From the NCBI RefSeq assembly GCF_002845745.1, contig NZ_PIUM01000004.1:1-64000 (forward strand): a stretch of DNA of 64,000 nt, in the 5' to 3' direction. The first letter of the stretch is position 1. Each line of letters begins with the position of its first letter. This document shows, in pieces, positions 37,831-45,489 of this stretch. A program made the position numbers and the translations under genes. The notes beneath the pieces are model-generated. The model was not told the DNA's origin and searched no databases. It saw nothing but the letters and a program-made list of their open reading frames with translations. This DNA is from Telmatospirillum siberiense. Its GTDB lineage: Bacteria; Pseudomonadota; Alphaproteobacteria; Rhodospirillales; Magnetospirillaceae.

Positions 37831-38559
37831 ATGGATATGCAAGGTCACTGGTATCCGGTCTCATTGGCTCATTCGGTCGAGCCGGGAAGCGCCGCGGGCG
37901 TCCGTCTGGATGGGCGGGAATTGGTGGTCTGGCGCGACGGGGAGGGGGGCGCCCATGTCTGGGAGGATCGCTGTCCGCATCGCGGCATGCGCCTCAGCCT
38001 GGGGTTCGTCCGCGAGGGCCGGCTGGGGTGTCTCTATCACGGTTGGGAGTTCGGCGCGGATGGGCAGTGCTCCCACATTCCGGCCCACCCCGACAGCCAG
38101 GTGCCGAAGGCGATCCGGACCCGGCCCTATCCGAAGGAGGTGCGTTTCGGCATGATCTGGACGGCACTGTCCGCCGAGCCTCCGCCGCCGCTGCCGGAGG
38201 ACGCCGCCGAGATCACCCCGGTGGCGAGCCTTTATCTCGATTGCGCCGCCGCCGCCGCGCTGTCGGCTTTGCGGGCGAGCCGCCTTCCGCCGTTCCGGGC
38301 GGGGGATCATGACGCCGGGACCGTTTTCGAAACCGTGGCCCCCACCTTGTTCCGTCTGTCCGCCGGGAGCGAGAGCATTCTCGTCGGCCTGCAGGCCGTC
38401 GCCGCCGAACGGACGGCCCTGCATATCGTTATCGAGGGGCCCGGCGTCGTCTATGCGGGGCAGGGACAGTCCCATTTCCTGCGCTGGGCGCAGGAGTTGC
38501 GCCATCGCATCGAAACACCGTCCTTGAATTCCGCCAACCGCCCCGGGGAGGCGCCGTGA
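37831..38559 (+). CDS. Stand-alone Rieske [2Fe-2S] protein (oxygenase electron-transfer component)
   Basis: A 242-residue protein whose first 115 residues are a complete Rieske domain: C48 and H50 in CPHRG and C67 and H70 in CLYHGW ligate the cluster, with FGMIWTAL after it. The remaining 125 residues lack the (D/E)X3DX2HX4H iron site of oxygenase catalytic domains, so it cannot be a complete oxygenase. ATG at 37831 follows GGGAGTTACC. It overlaps the GST-like gene by 4 bp. I infer that it passes electrons to the Rieske-less proteins at 30076 and 44621, as the extra Rieske domain of NdmD does for NdmC. Confidence 0.85.
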   Translation: MDMQGHWYPVSLAHSVEPGSAAGVRLDGRELVVWRDGEGGAHVWEDRCPHRGMRLSLGFVREGRLGCLYHGWEFGADGQCSHIPAHPDSQVPKAIRTRPYPKEVRFGMIWTALSAEPPPPLPEDAAEITPVASLYLDCAAAAALSALRASRLPPFRAGDHDAGTVFETVAPTLFRLSAGSESILVGLQAVAAERTALHIVIEGPGVVYAGQGQSHFLRWAQELRHRIETPSLNSANRPGEAP

Positions 38560-39191
38560 TGCCCGATCTCACCCTCTACAACTACGATCTCGACGAAAGC
38601 TGTTACAAGGCCCGCCTGCTTCTGTCCTTCCTGGGGCTCGACTGCAAGATCGTCGCCGTCGATGTCTTTCCCGGCCGGGAGCAGACGACGCCGCCCTTCC
38701 TGGCGCTCAATCCCCTGGGGCGCCTCCCCATCCTGACGGACGGCGATTTCGTCCTGACCGGGACCGAGGCCATCCTCGCGCATCTGGCGCGCGCCCATGA
38801 TCCGTCGGAGCGGTGGCTGCCGATGGAGGGCGAGGCTTTCGCCCGGGTGATGTCCTGGCTCACATTCTCGGCCCGCGATCTCGACGTGACCATCACCGCC
38901 CGGCAACGCTCCCTGTTCGGCCCGCCGGGCGATGAAACATCCCTGGTCGCGGCCTCGCGCCGGCTGTTGCGGATCATGGACGAGCATCTGCTGGCCCGTG
39001 GGTACACGGGTGAGGAGTGGTTCGCCGCGCCGCATCCCACCATTGCCGATATCGCCCTGTTCCCGGCTTTCGCCCTGAGCCGGGACGTCGGCATCGACCA
39101 CGACGAATATCCGGCATTGCGCCGGTGGAGCCGCCGTTTCCGGGGGCTTTCCGGTTTTCGCGTCATGCCGGGCATTCCCGAATATTTCTGA
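38556..39191 (+). CDS. Glutathione S-transferase-like protein (NdmE-like context)
   Basis: A 211-residue protein with an N-terminal thioredoxin-like GST domain (LTLYNYDLDESCYKARLLLSFLGL, then NPLGRLPILTDGDFVLTGTEAILAHLA) and a C-terminal helical domain (HPTIADIALFPAFAL). It may be enzymatic or purely structural. In the NdmCDE N-demethylase a GST-like protein, NdmE, is needed to assemble the complex. The adjacent Rieske gene and two NdmC-like proteins make a similar role plausible here. Start is ATG 38556 or 38559. Confidence 0.88.
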   Translation: MMPDLTLYNYDLDESCYKARLLLSFLGLDCKIVAVDVFPGREQTTPPFLALNPLGRLPILTDGDFVLTGTEAILAHLARAHDPSERWLPMEGEAFARVMSWLTFSARDLDVTITARQRSLFGPPGDETSLVAASRRLLRIMDEHLLARGYTGEEWFAAPHPTIADIALFPAFALSRDVGIDHDEYPALRRWSRRFRGLSGFRVMPGIPEYF

Positions 39192-39205
39192 AGGAAGGCC
39201 CCGCC

Positions 39206-40126
39206 ATGGATCCTTACCGACTGGGACTGGTTTCGCCCCGCATCCATTATTTCCAGCTCGTCGCGCGGCTGGGCTCCATCCGGCAGGTGGCGCAGATGCT
39301 GAACGTCGCGCCGTCGTCGATCAGCCGGGTCATCAAGAGCCTGGAGGAGGAACTCGGCACCCGTCTGTTCGAACGGGTCCGCCAGCGGCTGAAACTGACC
39401 AGCGCCGGCGAGTTGCTGCTCTATCATGCGCGGGCCAGCAGCGCCGAGTTGAACCGCGCCTGGTCCGAGATCAACGAACTGCACGGGCTGCATCGCGGCA
39501 CCGTGTCGGTCGCCGTCATCGAGAGCGTGGCGCGGGGACTGATCCCGGCCGTCTTGCAGGAATTCTGGGCCCGCCATCCGCATATCACGGTCGACGTCAA
39601 GGTCGCCGGGTCGCAGCAGGTCTGCGATCTGGTGACGGCGGGCGATTGCGATCTGGCGGTGGCCTTCGACGTCCGCGTGCCGCGCAATGTGCGCAAGGCG
39701 GCCACCGCGCAATTGCCGTTGGGCGTGCTCGCCCGTCCCGACAGCCGTTTCGCCGGCAAGAAGGAATTGAAACTGTTCGATCTGTCGGGTGAGCGGGTCA
39801 TCGTTTCGGACAGCAGTCTGACGCTGGGGATTTCCGTCGAGGATGCCTTCAGCCGCTCGCTGATCGATCTGGCCCGGCGCTCCAGGACCAATTCCATCGG
39901 CCTGATGGTCGACATGGCCAAGATGAACCTGGGCACCGTCCTGCAAACCCGAGTGGGGATCGAAAACGAGATCGCCGAGGGGTCGCTCACCTTCATTCCC
40001 CTGCGCGATCCGAAGATCAGTCCCCGGCGATTGATGCTGCTGGCCCGGTCGGAAAAGGAAATGTCCGACGCCGCCTCGGCCTTCGCCGCCCTGCTGGCCC
40101 AGGCGATCGAGAGGCTGAAGCGTTAG
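39206..40126 (+). CDS. LysR-family transcriptional regulator
   Basis: A 306-residue LysR regulator with HTH at about residues 10-68 (PRIHYFQLVARLGSIRQVAQMLNVAPSSISRVIKSLEEELG, then RLFERVRQRLKLTSAGE) and an effector domain behind it. AAGGAAGG precedes ATG 39206. It is cotranscribed with the Rieske and GST-like genes and lies among three catabolic units that share LysR-box-like sites, so it is the best candidate for the local regulator. Confidence 0.92.
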   Translation: MDPYRLGLVSPRIHYFQLVARLGSIRQVAQMLNVAPSSISRVIKSLEEELGTRLFERVRQRLKLTSAGELLLYHARASSAELNRAWSEINELHGLHRGTVSVAVIESVARGLIPAVLQEFWARHPHITVDVKVAGSQQVCDLVTAGDCDLAVAFDVRVPRNVRKAATAQLPLGVLARPDSRFAGKKELKLFDLSGERVIVSDSSLTLGISVEDAFSRSLIDLARRSRTNSIGLMVDMAKMNLGTVLQTRVGIENEIAEGSLTFIPLRDPKISPRRLMLLARSEKEMSDAASAFAALLAQAIERLKR

Positions 40127-40380
40127 GGCATGTGGACGGGGTTATCACGGTCGCCTTCTTGATGGGGGTCCCTTTGCCTCTGGTTGCCCAATGGCATGAA
40201 GGAACCCCCTGATATTTTGAACCACCAAGACACCAAGGCACCAAGGCGTTTCGGGAAATGTCGGGCGACAGTTATGGGCATCAGCGCCGCAGGCCCCGTT
40301 TGCCCAATACCGAATCGGTGCCGGGACGGTGAATGCCTGCGGCGCCACCGCTCCCTTGGTGTCTTGGTGTCTTGGTGGTT
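40124..40380. repeat. Dispersed palindromic element, copy 2
   Basis: Arms at 40220-40246 and 40354-40380 (AACCACCAAGACACCAAGG and its complement) enclose about 107 bp. The left flank, 40124-40219, matches the right flank of copy 1 (19112-19205) in inverted orientation. The interior includes GAATGCCTGCGGCGC, also present in copy 1 at 19038-19052. It begins at the stop codon of the LysR gene and separates it from the ThDP-enzyme operon. Confidence 0.7.
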
Positions 40381-40440
40381 CAAAAGTCCGGATGGTTCCC
40401 CGCCACTCATCCGGGGTGACGACATCGCATGCGCAACCAG

Positions 40441-40459
40441 GTTGTTGCATTAGACGCAT
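40441..40459 (+). promoter_or_regulatory. LysR-type box before the ThDP-enzyme operon
   Basis: GTTGTTGC-N7-GCAT repeats the spacing and left half of the box at 37691-37710. It lies about 75 bp upstream of the ATG at 40534. Shared sites suggest co-regulation of the two plus-strand units. Confidence 0.45.
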
Positions 40460-40533
40460 CAAGTTCATCGGAAATAAGCGTCTATGCAGAACATCTGCAC
40501 TTTGGGAACCTGTTCCTGCAACGGAGGACCCGG

Positions 40534-41034
40534 ATGAAGCAAAGCGCAGTGGACGCCGTGATTCGCGGCTTGAAGAGGGCTGGGGTGAGCCTGGTGTGTT
40601 ATCTGCCAGATTCGCTGTTCAAGGAGCTGTATCCGGCGCTGGACGCCGATCCGGACATCCGGACCGTCCGCGTCACCAACGAAGGGGAGGGGGCGGCCAT
40701 TTGCGGCGGCGTCTTCCTGTCGGGCAAGCGTGCCGCGCTGGTCATGGAGAATTCCGGTTTGCGGGCGTCGGTCGAACCGCTGGCCCGCATGGGGCTGGGG
40801 GCCGGCATCCCGGTGGTCATGCTGATGAGCTATCGCGGCGAGACGGGGGAAAACAACTGGTGGGCCATTCCCCACGGCATCACCATGGAGCCGGTTCTCG
40901 ACGCCCTGCGCATTCCCTATCAGGTGGTGCGGGACGAGGAAAAGATCGAGCGGGCGATCGTCGATGCCTATAGCTGGTCCTACGCGGCCTATTACCATTC
41001 GGCGGTGGCCCTGGGCGGCGAGGTGGTGCGATGA
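40534..41034 (+). CDS. ThDP-dependent decarboxylase alpha subunit (pyrimidine-binding half)
   Basis: A 166-residue half-enzyme corresponding to the PYR domain of thiamine-diphosphate decarboxylases. The activating glutamate is in RVTNEGEGAAICGG, followed by GLRASVEPLARMGLGAGIPVVMLMSYRGE. The split of PYR and PP domains into two short proteins matches sulfopyruvate decarboxylase (ComD/ComE) and related enzymes. ACGGAGGACCC precedes ATG 40534. It overlaps the beta-subunit gene by 4 bp. The substrate, probably a 2-oxo acid, is unknown. Confidence 0.85.
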   Translation: MKQSAVDAVIRGLKRAGVSLVCYLPDSLFKELYPALDADPDIRTVRVTNEGEGAAICGGVFLSGKRAALVMENSGLRASVEPLARMGLGAGIPVVMLMSYRGETGENNWWAIPHGITMEPVLDALRIPYQVVRDEEKIERAIVDAYSWSYAAYYHSAVALGGEVVR

Positions 41035-41639
41035 AGCGGTTCGACTGCATGAAGGCCCTGGCCGGCCGTCTCAAGGACGAACTGGTCATCCTGTCCCTGG
41101 GCGGCAGCGTCGACGAATGGTACAACGCGGCGCCCCACATGCGCGAAGCCAGCCTGTTCCAGCAGCAACTGGGCTGCGTGACGGCGCAGGCCTTCGGACT
41201 GTCCATGGGCTTGCCGCATCGCCGCGTCGTCTCGCTCGATACCGACGGCGGCATGCTGTTCAACCTCGGCATCCTGGCCACGCTGGGCAACGAACAGCCG
41301 AAAAATCTGTTCGTCGTCGTCTGGGACAACGAATGCTATCAGTCGATCGGCGGGCCGCCGACCCACACCGCCTTCGGCCGGGTCGATCTGGCGGCCATCG
41401 CCCGCGGCGCCGGCATCGAACAGGCCTACACCGTCCGCGATCTCGACGATTTCGACGCCCATTGCGCCAGGGGGCTGGCCGCCGCCGCCCCTTATGTGAT
41501 CGTCGCCAAGGTCTCGGGTACCGTGCAGCCGGGCATCCGGCGCAAGCACAGCGACGGGCGCGAGGATAAATACATCTTCGTCCGTCATGTCGAAGCTTCG
41601 GAAGGGATCGTCATCATGGGCCCCAGCGAGCACAATTGA
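41031..41639 (+). CDS. ThDP-dependent decarboxylase beta subunit (pyrophosphate-binding half)
   Basis: A 202-residue PP domain. The ThDP/Mg motif is DTDGGMLFNLGILATLGN...N (a GDG-N variant) with VVVWDNECYQSIGG after it. Together with the alpha subunit at 40534 it would form the active site at their interface. It resembles the ComE type. It is followed 2 bp later by a GMC oxidoreductase, which could act on an aldehyde or alcohol linked to the decarboxylase product. Confidence 0.85.
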   Translation: MKRFDCMKALAGRLKDELVILSLGGSVDEWYNAAPHMREASLFQQQLGCVTAQAFGLSMGLPHRRVVSLDTDGGMLFNLGILATLGNEQPKNLFVVVWDNECYQSIGGPPTHTAFGRVDLAAIARGAGIEQAYTVRDLDDFDAHCARGLAAAAPYVIVAKVSGTVQPGIRRKHSDGREDKYIFVRHVEASEGIVIMGPSEHN

Positions 41640-41641
41640 TC

Positions 41642-43201
41642 ATGACCGCGCCGACCGTTCCCCTACGCCCGCTGCGGCCCTCCTACGACCATATCGTCGT
41701 CGGCGCGGGCTCCGGCGGCGCGGCGGTGACCCGCCGCCTGGTCGATGCCGGGGCCGACGTCCTGCTGATCGAAGCCGGTCCGTCGGGCATCGGCGTCGCC
41801 GATATCGAGGAGCCGGCGCGCTGGGTCGCGCTTCCGCGCGGGCCCTACGACTGGGGATATGATTACGCGCCGGGTCCGCAGATCGACGGCCGCGTCATCG
41901 GCATTCCGCGCGGACGGGTGCTCGGCGGATCGTCGGCCATCAACGCGCTGATGTGGTATCGCGGCCATCCCCTCGATTACGATGCCTGGGAGGCGGACGG
42001 GGCGGAAGGATGGGCCTTCCGCGACGTTTTGCCCTATTTCAAGCGCTGCGAGGATTGGGAAGGGGGCGAGACGGCCTATCGCGGGGCCGGCGGTCCCTTG
42101 CGGATCGAGCGCAGTCACGATCCCCATCCCCTGGCCGACGCCCTGATCGCCGGGGCCGGCGCGCTGGGCGTGCCGATCATCGAGGATCCCAACGGCCGGG
42201 ACAATGAGGGGGCCGCCTACGCCAATCTGAACATGTCGGGAGGGCGGCGCTGGTGTTCGGCGCGCGGCTATCTCTGGCCGGTTCTCGATCGGCTCAACCT
42301 GACCGTCCTGACCGATTGCCAGGCCCTCGATCTGGGATTCGAAGGCTCGCGCTGCGTCTCGGTGCGCCACGTCCGCAACGGGACGACGGCGGAGACGCGG
42401 GCGAGCGGCGGGATCGTCCTGGCCCTGGGCGCCATCGACACGCCCCGTCTTCTCATGATGTCGGGGATCGGCGATCCCGGAGAACTGAAGCGTCTGGGGC
42501 TGCCCGTCCGCCTGGGCTTGCCGGGCGTCGGGCAAAATCTTCAGGATCATCCGCTGATTCGCGCCGTCAATTTCCGCTCGAAGCGTCCCTTGGGGCCGGT
42601 GCGCGACAACGGCGGCGGCTCCATGGTCAACTGGAAGACCGACGCCGGCTTGCCCCAGGCCAATGTTCACGCCTTTCCCATTCAGGGCCTGAGCGCCGAG
42701 GATGCCCTGGCCGATCGCTACGATCTGTCGGGCGACGTCTTCGCCGTCGGCACCGGGCTGATGCGCTCGCGCAGCCGCGGCTATCTGCGGCTGCTGAGCG
42801 GCAAACCCGGCGGGGCGGTGGAAATCCAGCCCAATTTCCTGGCCGAGCAGGGTGACATGGACGATCTGGTCGCGGCGGTCGATTTCGTCATGGAGATGGC
42901 CGGCACCAGGGCCTACGCCGATTGGTTCGAAGGCTTTGCCGCCCCCGACCGCCGGCTCGGGCGGAGCGAAGCCGGAACCTTCATCCGCCGGGGCTGTTCG
43001 ACTTTCTTCCACAGCTGCGGCACCTGCAAGATGGGGAAGGATCCCCTGGCGGTGGTCGATGCCCGTCTGCGCGTTCTGGGTATCGAAGGGCTGCGTATCG
43101 CCGATGCCTCGGTCATCCCCGTCATTCCAAGCTGCAATACCCATGCGCCCGTGACCATGATCGGCGAACGCGCCGCCGATTTCATCCTGGAGTCCCGATG
43201 A
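41642..43201 (+). CDS. GMC-family FAD oxidoreductase (choline dehydrogenase-like)
   Basis: A 519-residue flavoenzyme. The FAD-binding fold is YDHIVVGAGSGGAAVTRRL with LLIEAG; GMC signature 1 is GRVLGGSSAINALMWYRG, and the C-terminal catalytic region is FFHSCGTCKMG with NTHAPVTMIGERAAD. Members oxidise primary alcohols to aldehydes. ATG at 41642 is chosen; a TTG at 41636 overlaps the upstream stop. With the aldehyde dehydrogenase at 49142 it could oxidise a side-chain alcohol to an acid; this pathway link is inferred. Confidence 0.9.
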   Translation: MTAPTVPLRPLRPSYDHIVVGAGSGGAAVTRRLVDAGADVLLIEAGPSGIGVADIEEPARWVALPRGPYDWGYDYAPGPQIDGRVIGIPRGRVLGGSSAINALMWYRGHPLDYDAWEADGAEGWAFRDVLPYFKRCEDWEGGETAYRGAGGPLRIERSHDPHPLADALIAGAGALGVPIIEDPNGRDNEGAAYANLNMSGGRRWCSARGYLWPVLDRLNLTVLTDCQALDLGFEGSRCVSVRHVRNGTTAETRASGGIVLALGAIDTPRLLMMSGIGDPGELKRLGLPVRLGLPGVGQNLQDHPLIRAVNFRSKRPLGPVRDNGGGSMVNWKTDAGLPQANVHAFPIQGLSAEDALADRYDLSGDVFAVGTGLMRSRSRGYLRLLSGKPGGAVEIQPNFLAEQGDMDDLVAAVDFVMEMAGTRAYADWFEGFAAPDRRLGRSEAGTFIRRGCSTFFHSCGTCKMGKDPLAVVDARLRVLGIEGLRIADASVIPVIPSCNTHAPVTMIGERAADFILESR

Positions 43202-44574
43202 TGACGCAACGACTGATTCTGGCGGGCGATTTTCTGCTGACCATGGATCCGGCCAACCGGACCATTTCCAAAGGCGCCCTGTTGATCGAGGACGGGCGGA
43301 TCGCCGCCGTCGAACGGCTGGACGCGCTGGCGGCGTCCTATCCCGAGGTTCCCGTCAAGACGGTGGGCAACGCCATTCTGATGCCGGGCCTGATCAATAC
43401 GCACGCCCATTCCGGCCTGTTGCGCGGCACGGCCGAACATCTGCCGGTGTGGGACTGGCTGACGCTGCACATCAATCCCATGCACCGCGTCCTCGAACCC
43501 GGCGAGGCCGAGGTTGCTTCGCGGCTGTGTTATGCGGAAAGCCTGCTGGGCGGAACCACCACCGTCGTCGATATGTGGCGTTTCATGGAGGGCAGCGCGC
43601 GGGCGGCCTCGACGATCGGCAACCGGCTGGTCGCCGTGCCTTACGTCGGGGCGCATCCGGATTACGACTATTTCGACAGTCTCGACATGAACGAGGCGCT
43701 GATCGAGAGCTGGCACCGCAAGGCCGGGGGCCGCATCAATGTCTGGGTCGGGCTGGAACATTTGTTCTACGCCGACGAGGCGGGCCAGCGGCGTGCCGTC
43801 GACATGGCGAAAAAGCACCATACCGGCTTTCACACCCATTGTAGCGAGGCCCGGATCGAGCGCGAGGAGTTCGCCAGCCGCTACGGCAAGGCGCCGATGT
43901 TCGTCCTCGACGATCTGGGATTTTTCGAGACGCCCCTTGCCATGATCGCCCATGCCGTCTGGCTCGATGCCTCGGAGATCGATCTGATCGCCCGGCGCCG
44001 GGTCTCGGTCGCCCACAATCCGGTCAGCAACATGAAGCTGGCCAGCGGCATGGCCCCCATCGCCGCCATGCTGGCCGCCGGGGTGCCGGTCGGCATCGGC
44101 ACCGATGGGGAAAAGGAAAACAACAACTTCGACATGTTCGAGGAAATGAAGGTCGCCTCGCTTCTCGGCAAGCTGAAGGATCTGGACGCCGCCGCCATGG
44201 ACAGCTGGCAGGTGCTGCGCATGGCGACGATCCTGGGGGCCAGGGCCATCGGGCTCGATGATGAGATCGGCTCCCTGGAGGTGGGCAAGCGCGCCGACGT
44301 CATCGCCGTGCGGACCGACACGCCGCGCATGGCGCCGCTGTTCGGCGAGGGCCCCCATTTCAACCTGCATCACAACCTCGTCCATGCCGTGCGGGGCGGC
44401 GATGTCGCGCTCACCATGGTGGACGGCGATATCGTCGTCGAGGATGGCCGGTTGAAGACCGCCGAGGTGACGGATCTGGTCGCCGAGGTTCAGCGATCGG
44501 CGCCGGGGCTTTTCGCCCGCCGCGCGGCATTTCTCGCCGCCAACGGCAGCGGCGTTCAATGGACGAAGGGGTGA
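43198..44574 (+). CDS. TRZ/ATZ-family amidohydrolase (MTA/SAH or purine deaminase-like)
   Basis: A 458-residue metal-dependent deaminase. Motifs: PGLINTHAHSGLLRG near residue 65, FHTHCSEARIE, AHAVWLDASEIDLIARRRVSVAHNPVSNMKLASG and GIGTDGEKENNN. This pattern is closest to 5-methylthioadenosine/S-adenosylhomocysteine deaminases and other heterocycle deaminases. It is the third deaminase-like enzyme in the locus. Two start codons, 43198 and 43201, are equally placed, and the gene overlaps the GMC gene. Confidence 0.85.
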   Translation: MMTQRLILAGDFLLTMDPANRTISKGALLIEDGRIAAVERLDALAASYPEVPVKTVGNAILMPGLINTHAHSGLLRGTAEHLPVWDWLTLHINPMHRVLEPGEAEVASRLCYAESLLGGTTTVVDMWRFMEGSARAASTIGNRLVAVPYVGAHPDYDYFDSLDMNEALIESWHRKAGGRINVWVGLEHLFYADEAGQRRAVDMAKKHHTGFHTHCSEARIEREEFASRYGKAPMFVLDDLGFFETPLAMIAHAVWLDASEIDLIARRRVSVAHNPVSNMKLASGMAPIAAMLAAGVPVGIGTDGEKENNNFDMFEEMKVASLLGKLKDLDAAAMDSWQVLRMATILGARAIGLDDEIGSLEVGKRADVIAVRTDTPRMAPLFGEGPHFNLHHNLVHAVRGGDVALTMVDGDIVVEDGRLKTAEVTDLVAEVQRSAPGLFARRAAFLAANGSGVQWTKG

Positions 44575-44620
44575 TACCAAGCGGCGTTTGCAGCTTGGGT
44601 TCGAAGCGGGGAGCGCGACG

Positions 44621-45487
44621 GTGAAAACGACGGACAAAGTGGCGCTTGATCAATGGTATGCGGTGGAAACAGCCGCGGACCTCGGTTCGCGGGCGATTGT
44701 CACCCGCCTTCTCGGCCAGGACATCGAACTCGGCCGCGATGGCGCCGGCCGGCCGACGGTCCGGGAAATCCGGGATGACGGAAAGCCGGGGACGCCGCTG
44801 CCGGTCCGCGAGCGTTACGGCTGCCTGTGGACGACCCTGGGGCGCCCGGTCGGCGACATCTTCGACATCGCGGAAGCCGGGGAGGCCGACCGCCGCTTCG
44901 TTCCCTGCGGCTGGGTGAGCATGCGGGCCTCGGGCCTGCGCGTGGTCGAGAATTTTCTCGACATGGCGCATTTCCCCTTCGTTCACACCAACATCCTGGG
45001 ATCCGAGCCGCGTACCGAGGTTCCGGCTTACGCCAGCGAGATCCGCCGGGATGTGGACGAGGTCTGGGCGACCAACTGCACCTTTTTCCAGTCGCGCATC
45101 GCCGCGACCGAAAGCGCCGGCGATTTCGTCCATCTGACCTATCGCGTCCCCAATCCCTTCACCGTGATGCTCTACCGGATCTGTCCGACGGCGCCGGAAC
45201 GGCTGGACGCCATCGCGCTGTTCATCCATCCCCTGGAGGAGGATCTCTGCCGGGCGCAGCCGGTGATGTATCTGGTCGACGCCCACTCGACCGACACGGC
45301 GCTGCTCAATTTCGAGCAGGTGATCTTCCTGCAGGACCGGATCATCGTCGAAAACCAGCGTCCGCTTCGTCTGCCGTTGGAGCCGCGAAAGGAAATTCCC
45401 ACCTGGGCCGATTCCTCTTCGCTCACCTACCGGCGCTGGCTGAAGGAAAAGGGCCTGCGCTTCGGCACCACCCTGGGGGCCGCCTGA
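44621..45487 (+). CDS. Rieske-less oxygenase catalytic subunit (NdmC-like), copy 2
   Basis: A 288-residue paralogue of the protein at 30076, sharing ALDQWY, ERYGCLWTTLG, VHTNILGSEP, LPLEPRKEIP and TYRRWLKEKGLRFGTTLGAA. The iron-site motif is complete (E110, D114, H117, H122 in ENFLDMAHFPFVH), while the Rieske segment between GRDGAG (about 43) and ERYG (about 64) is missing. GTG at 44621 is preceded by GGGGAG; an upstream TTG has no support. It is cotranscribed with a deaminase before it and a molybdenum hydroxylase after it (2 bp gap), consistent with stepwise degradation of a purine-like ring. Confidence 0.8.
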   Translation: MKTTDKVALDQWYAVETAADLGSRAIVTRLLGQDIELGRDGAGRPTVREIRDDGKPGTPLPVRERYGCLWTTLGRPVGDIFDIAEAGEADRRFVPCGWVSMRASGLRVVENFLDMAHFPFVHTNILGSEPRTEVPAYASEIRRDVDEVWATNCTFFQSRIAATESAGDFVHLTYRVPNPFTVMLYRICPTAPERLDAIALFIHPLEEDLCRAQPVMYLVDAHSTDTALLNFEQVIFLQDRIIVENQRPLRLPLEPRKEIPTWADSSSLTYRRWLKEKGLRFGTTLGAA

Positions 45488-45489
45488 TC

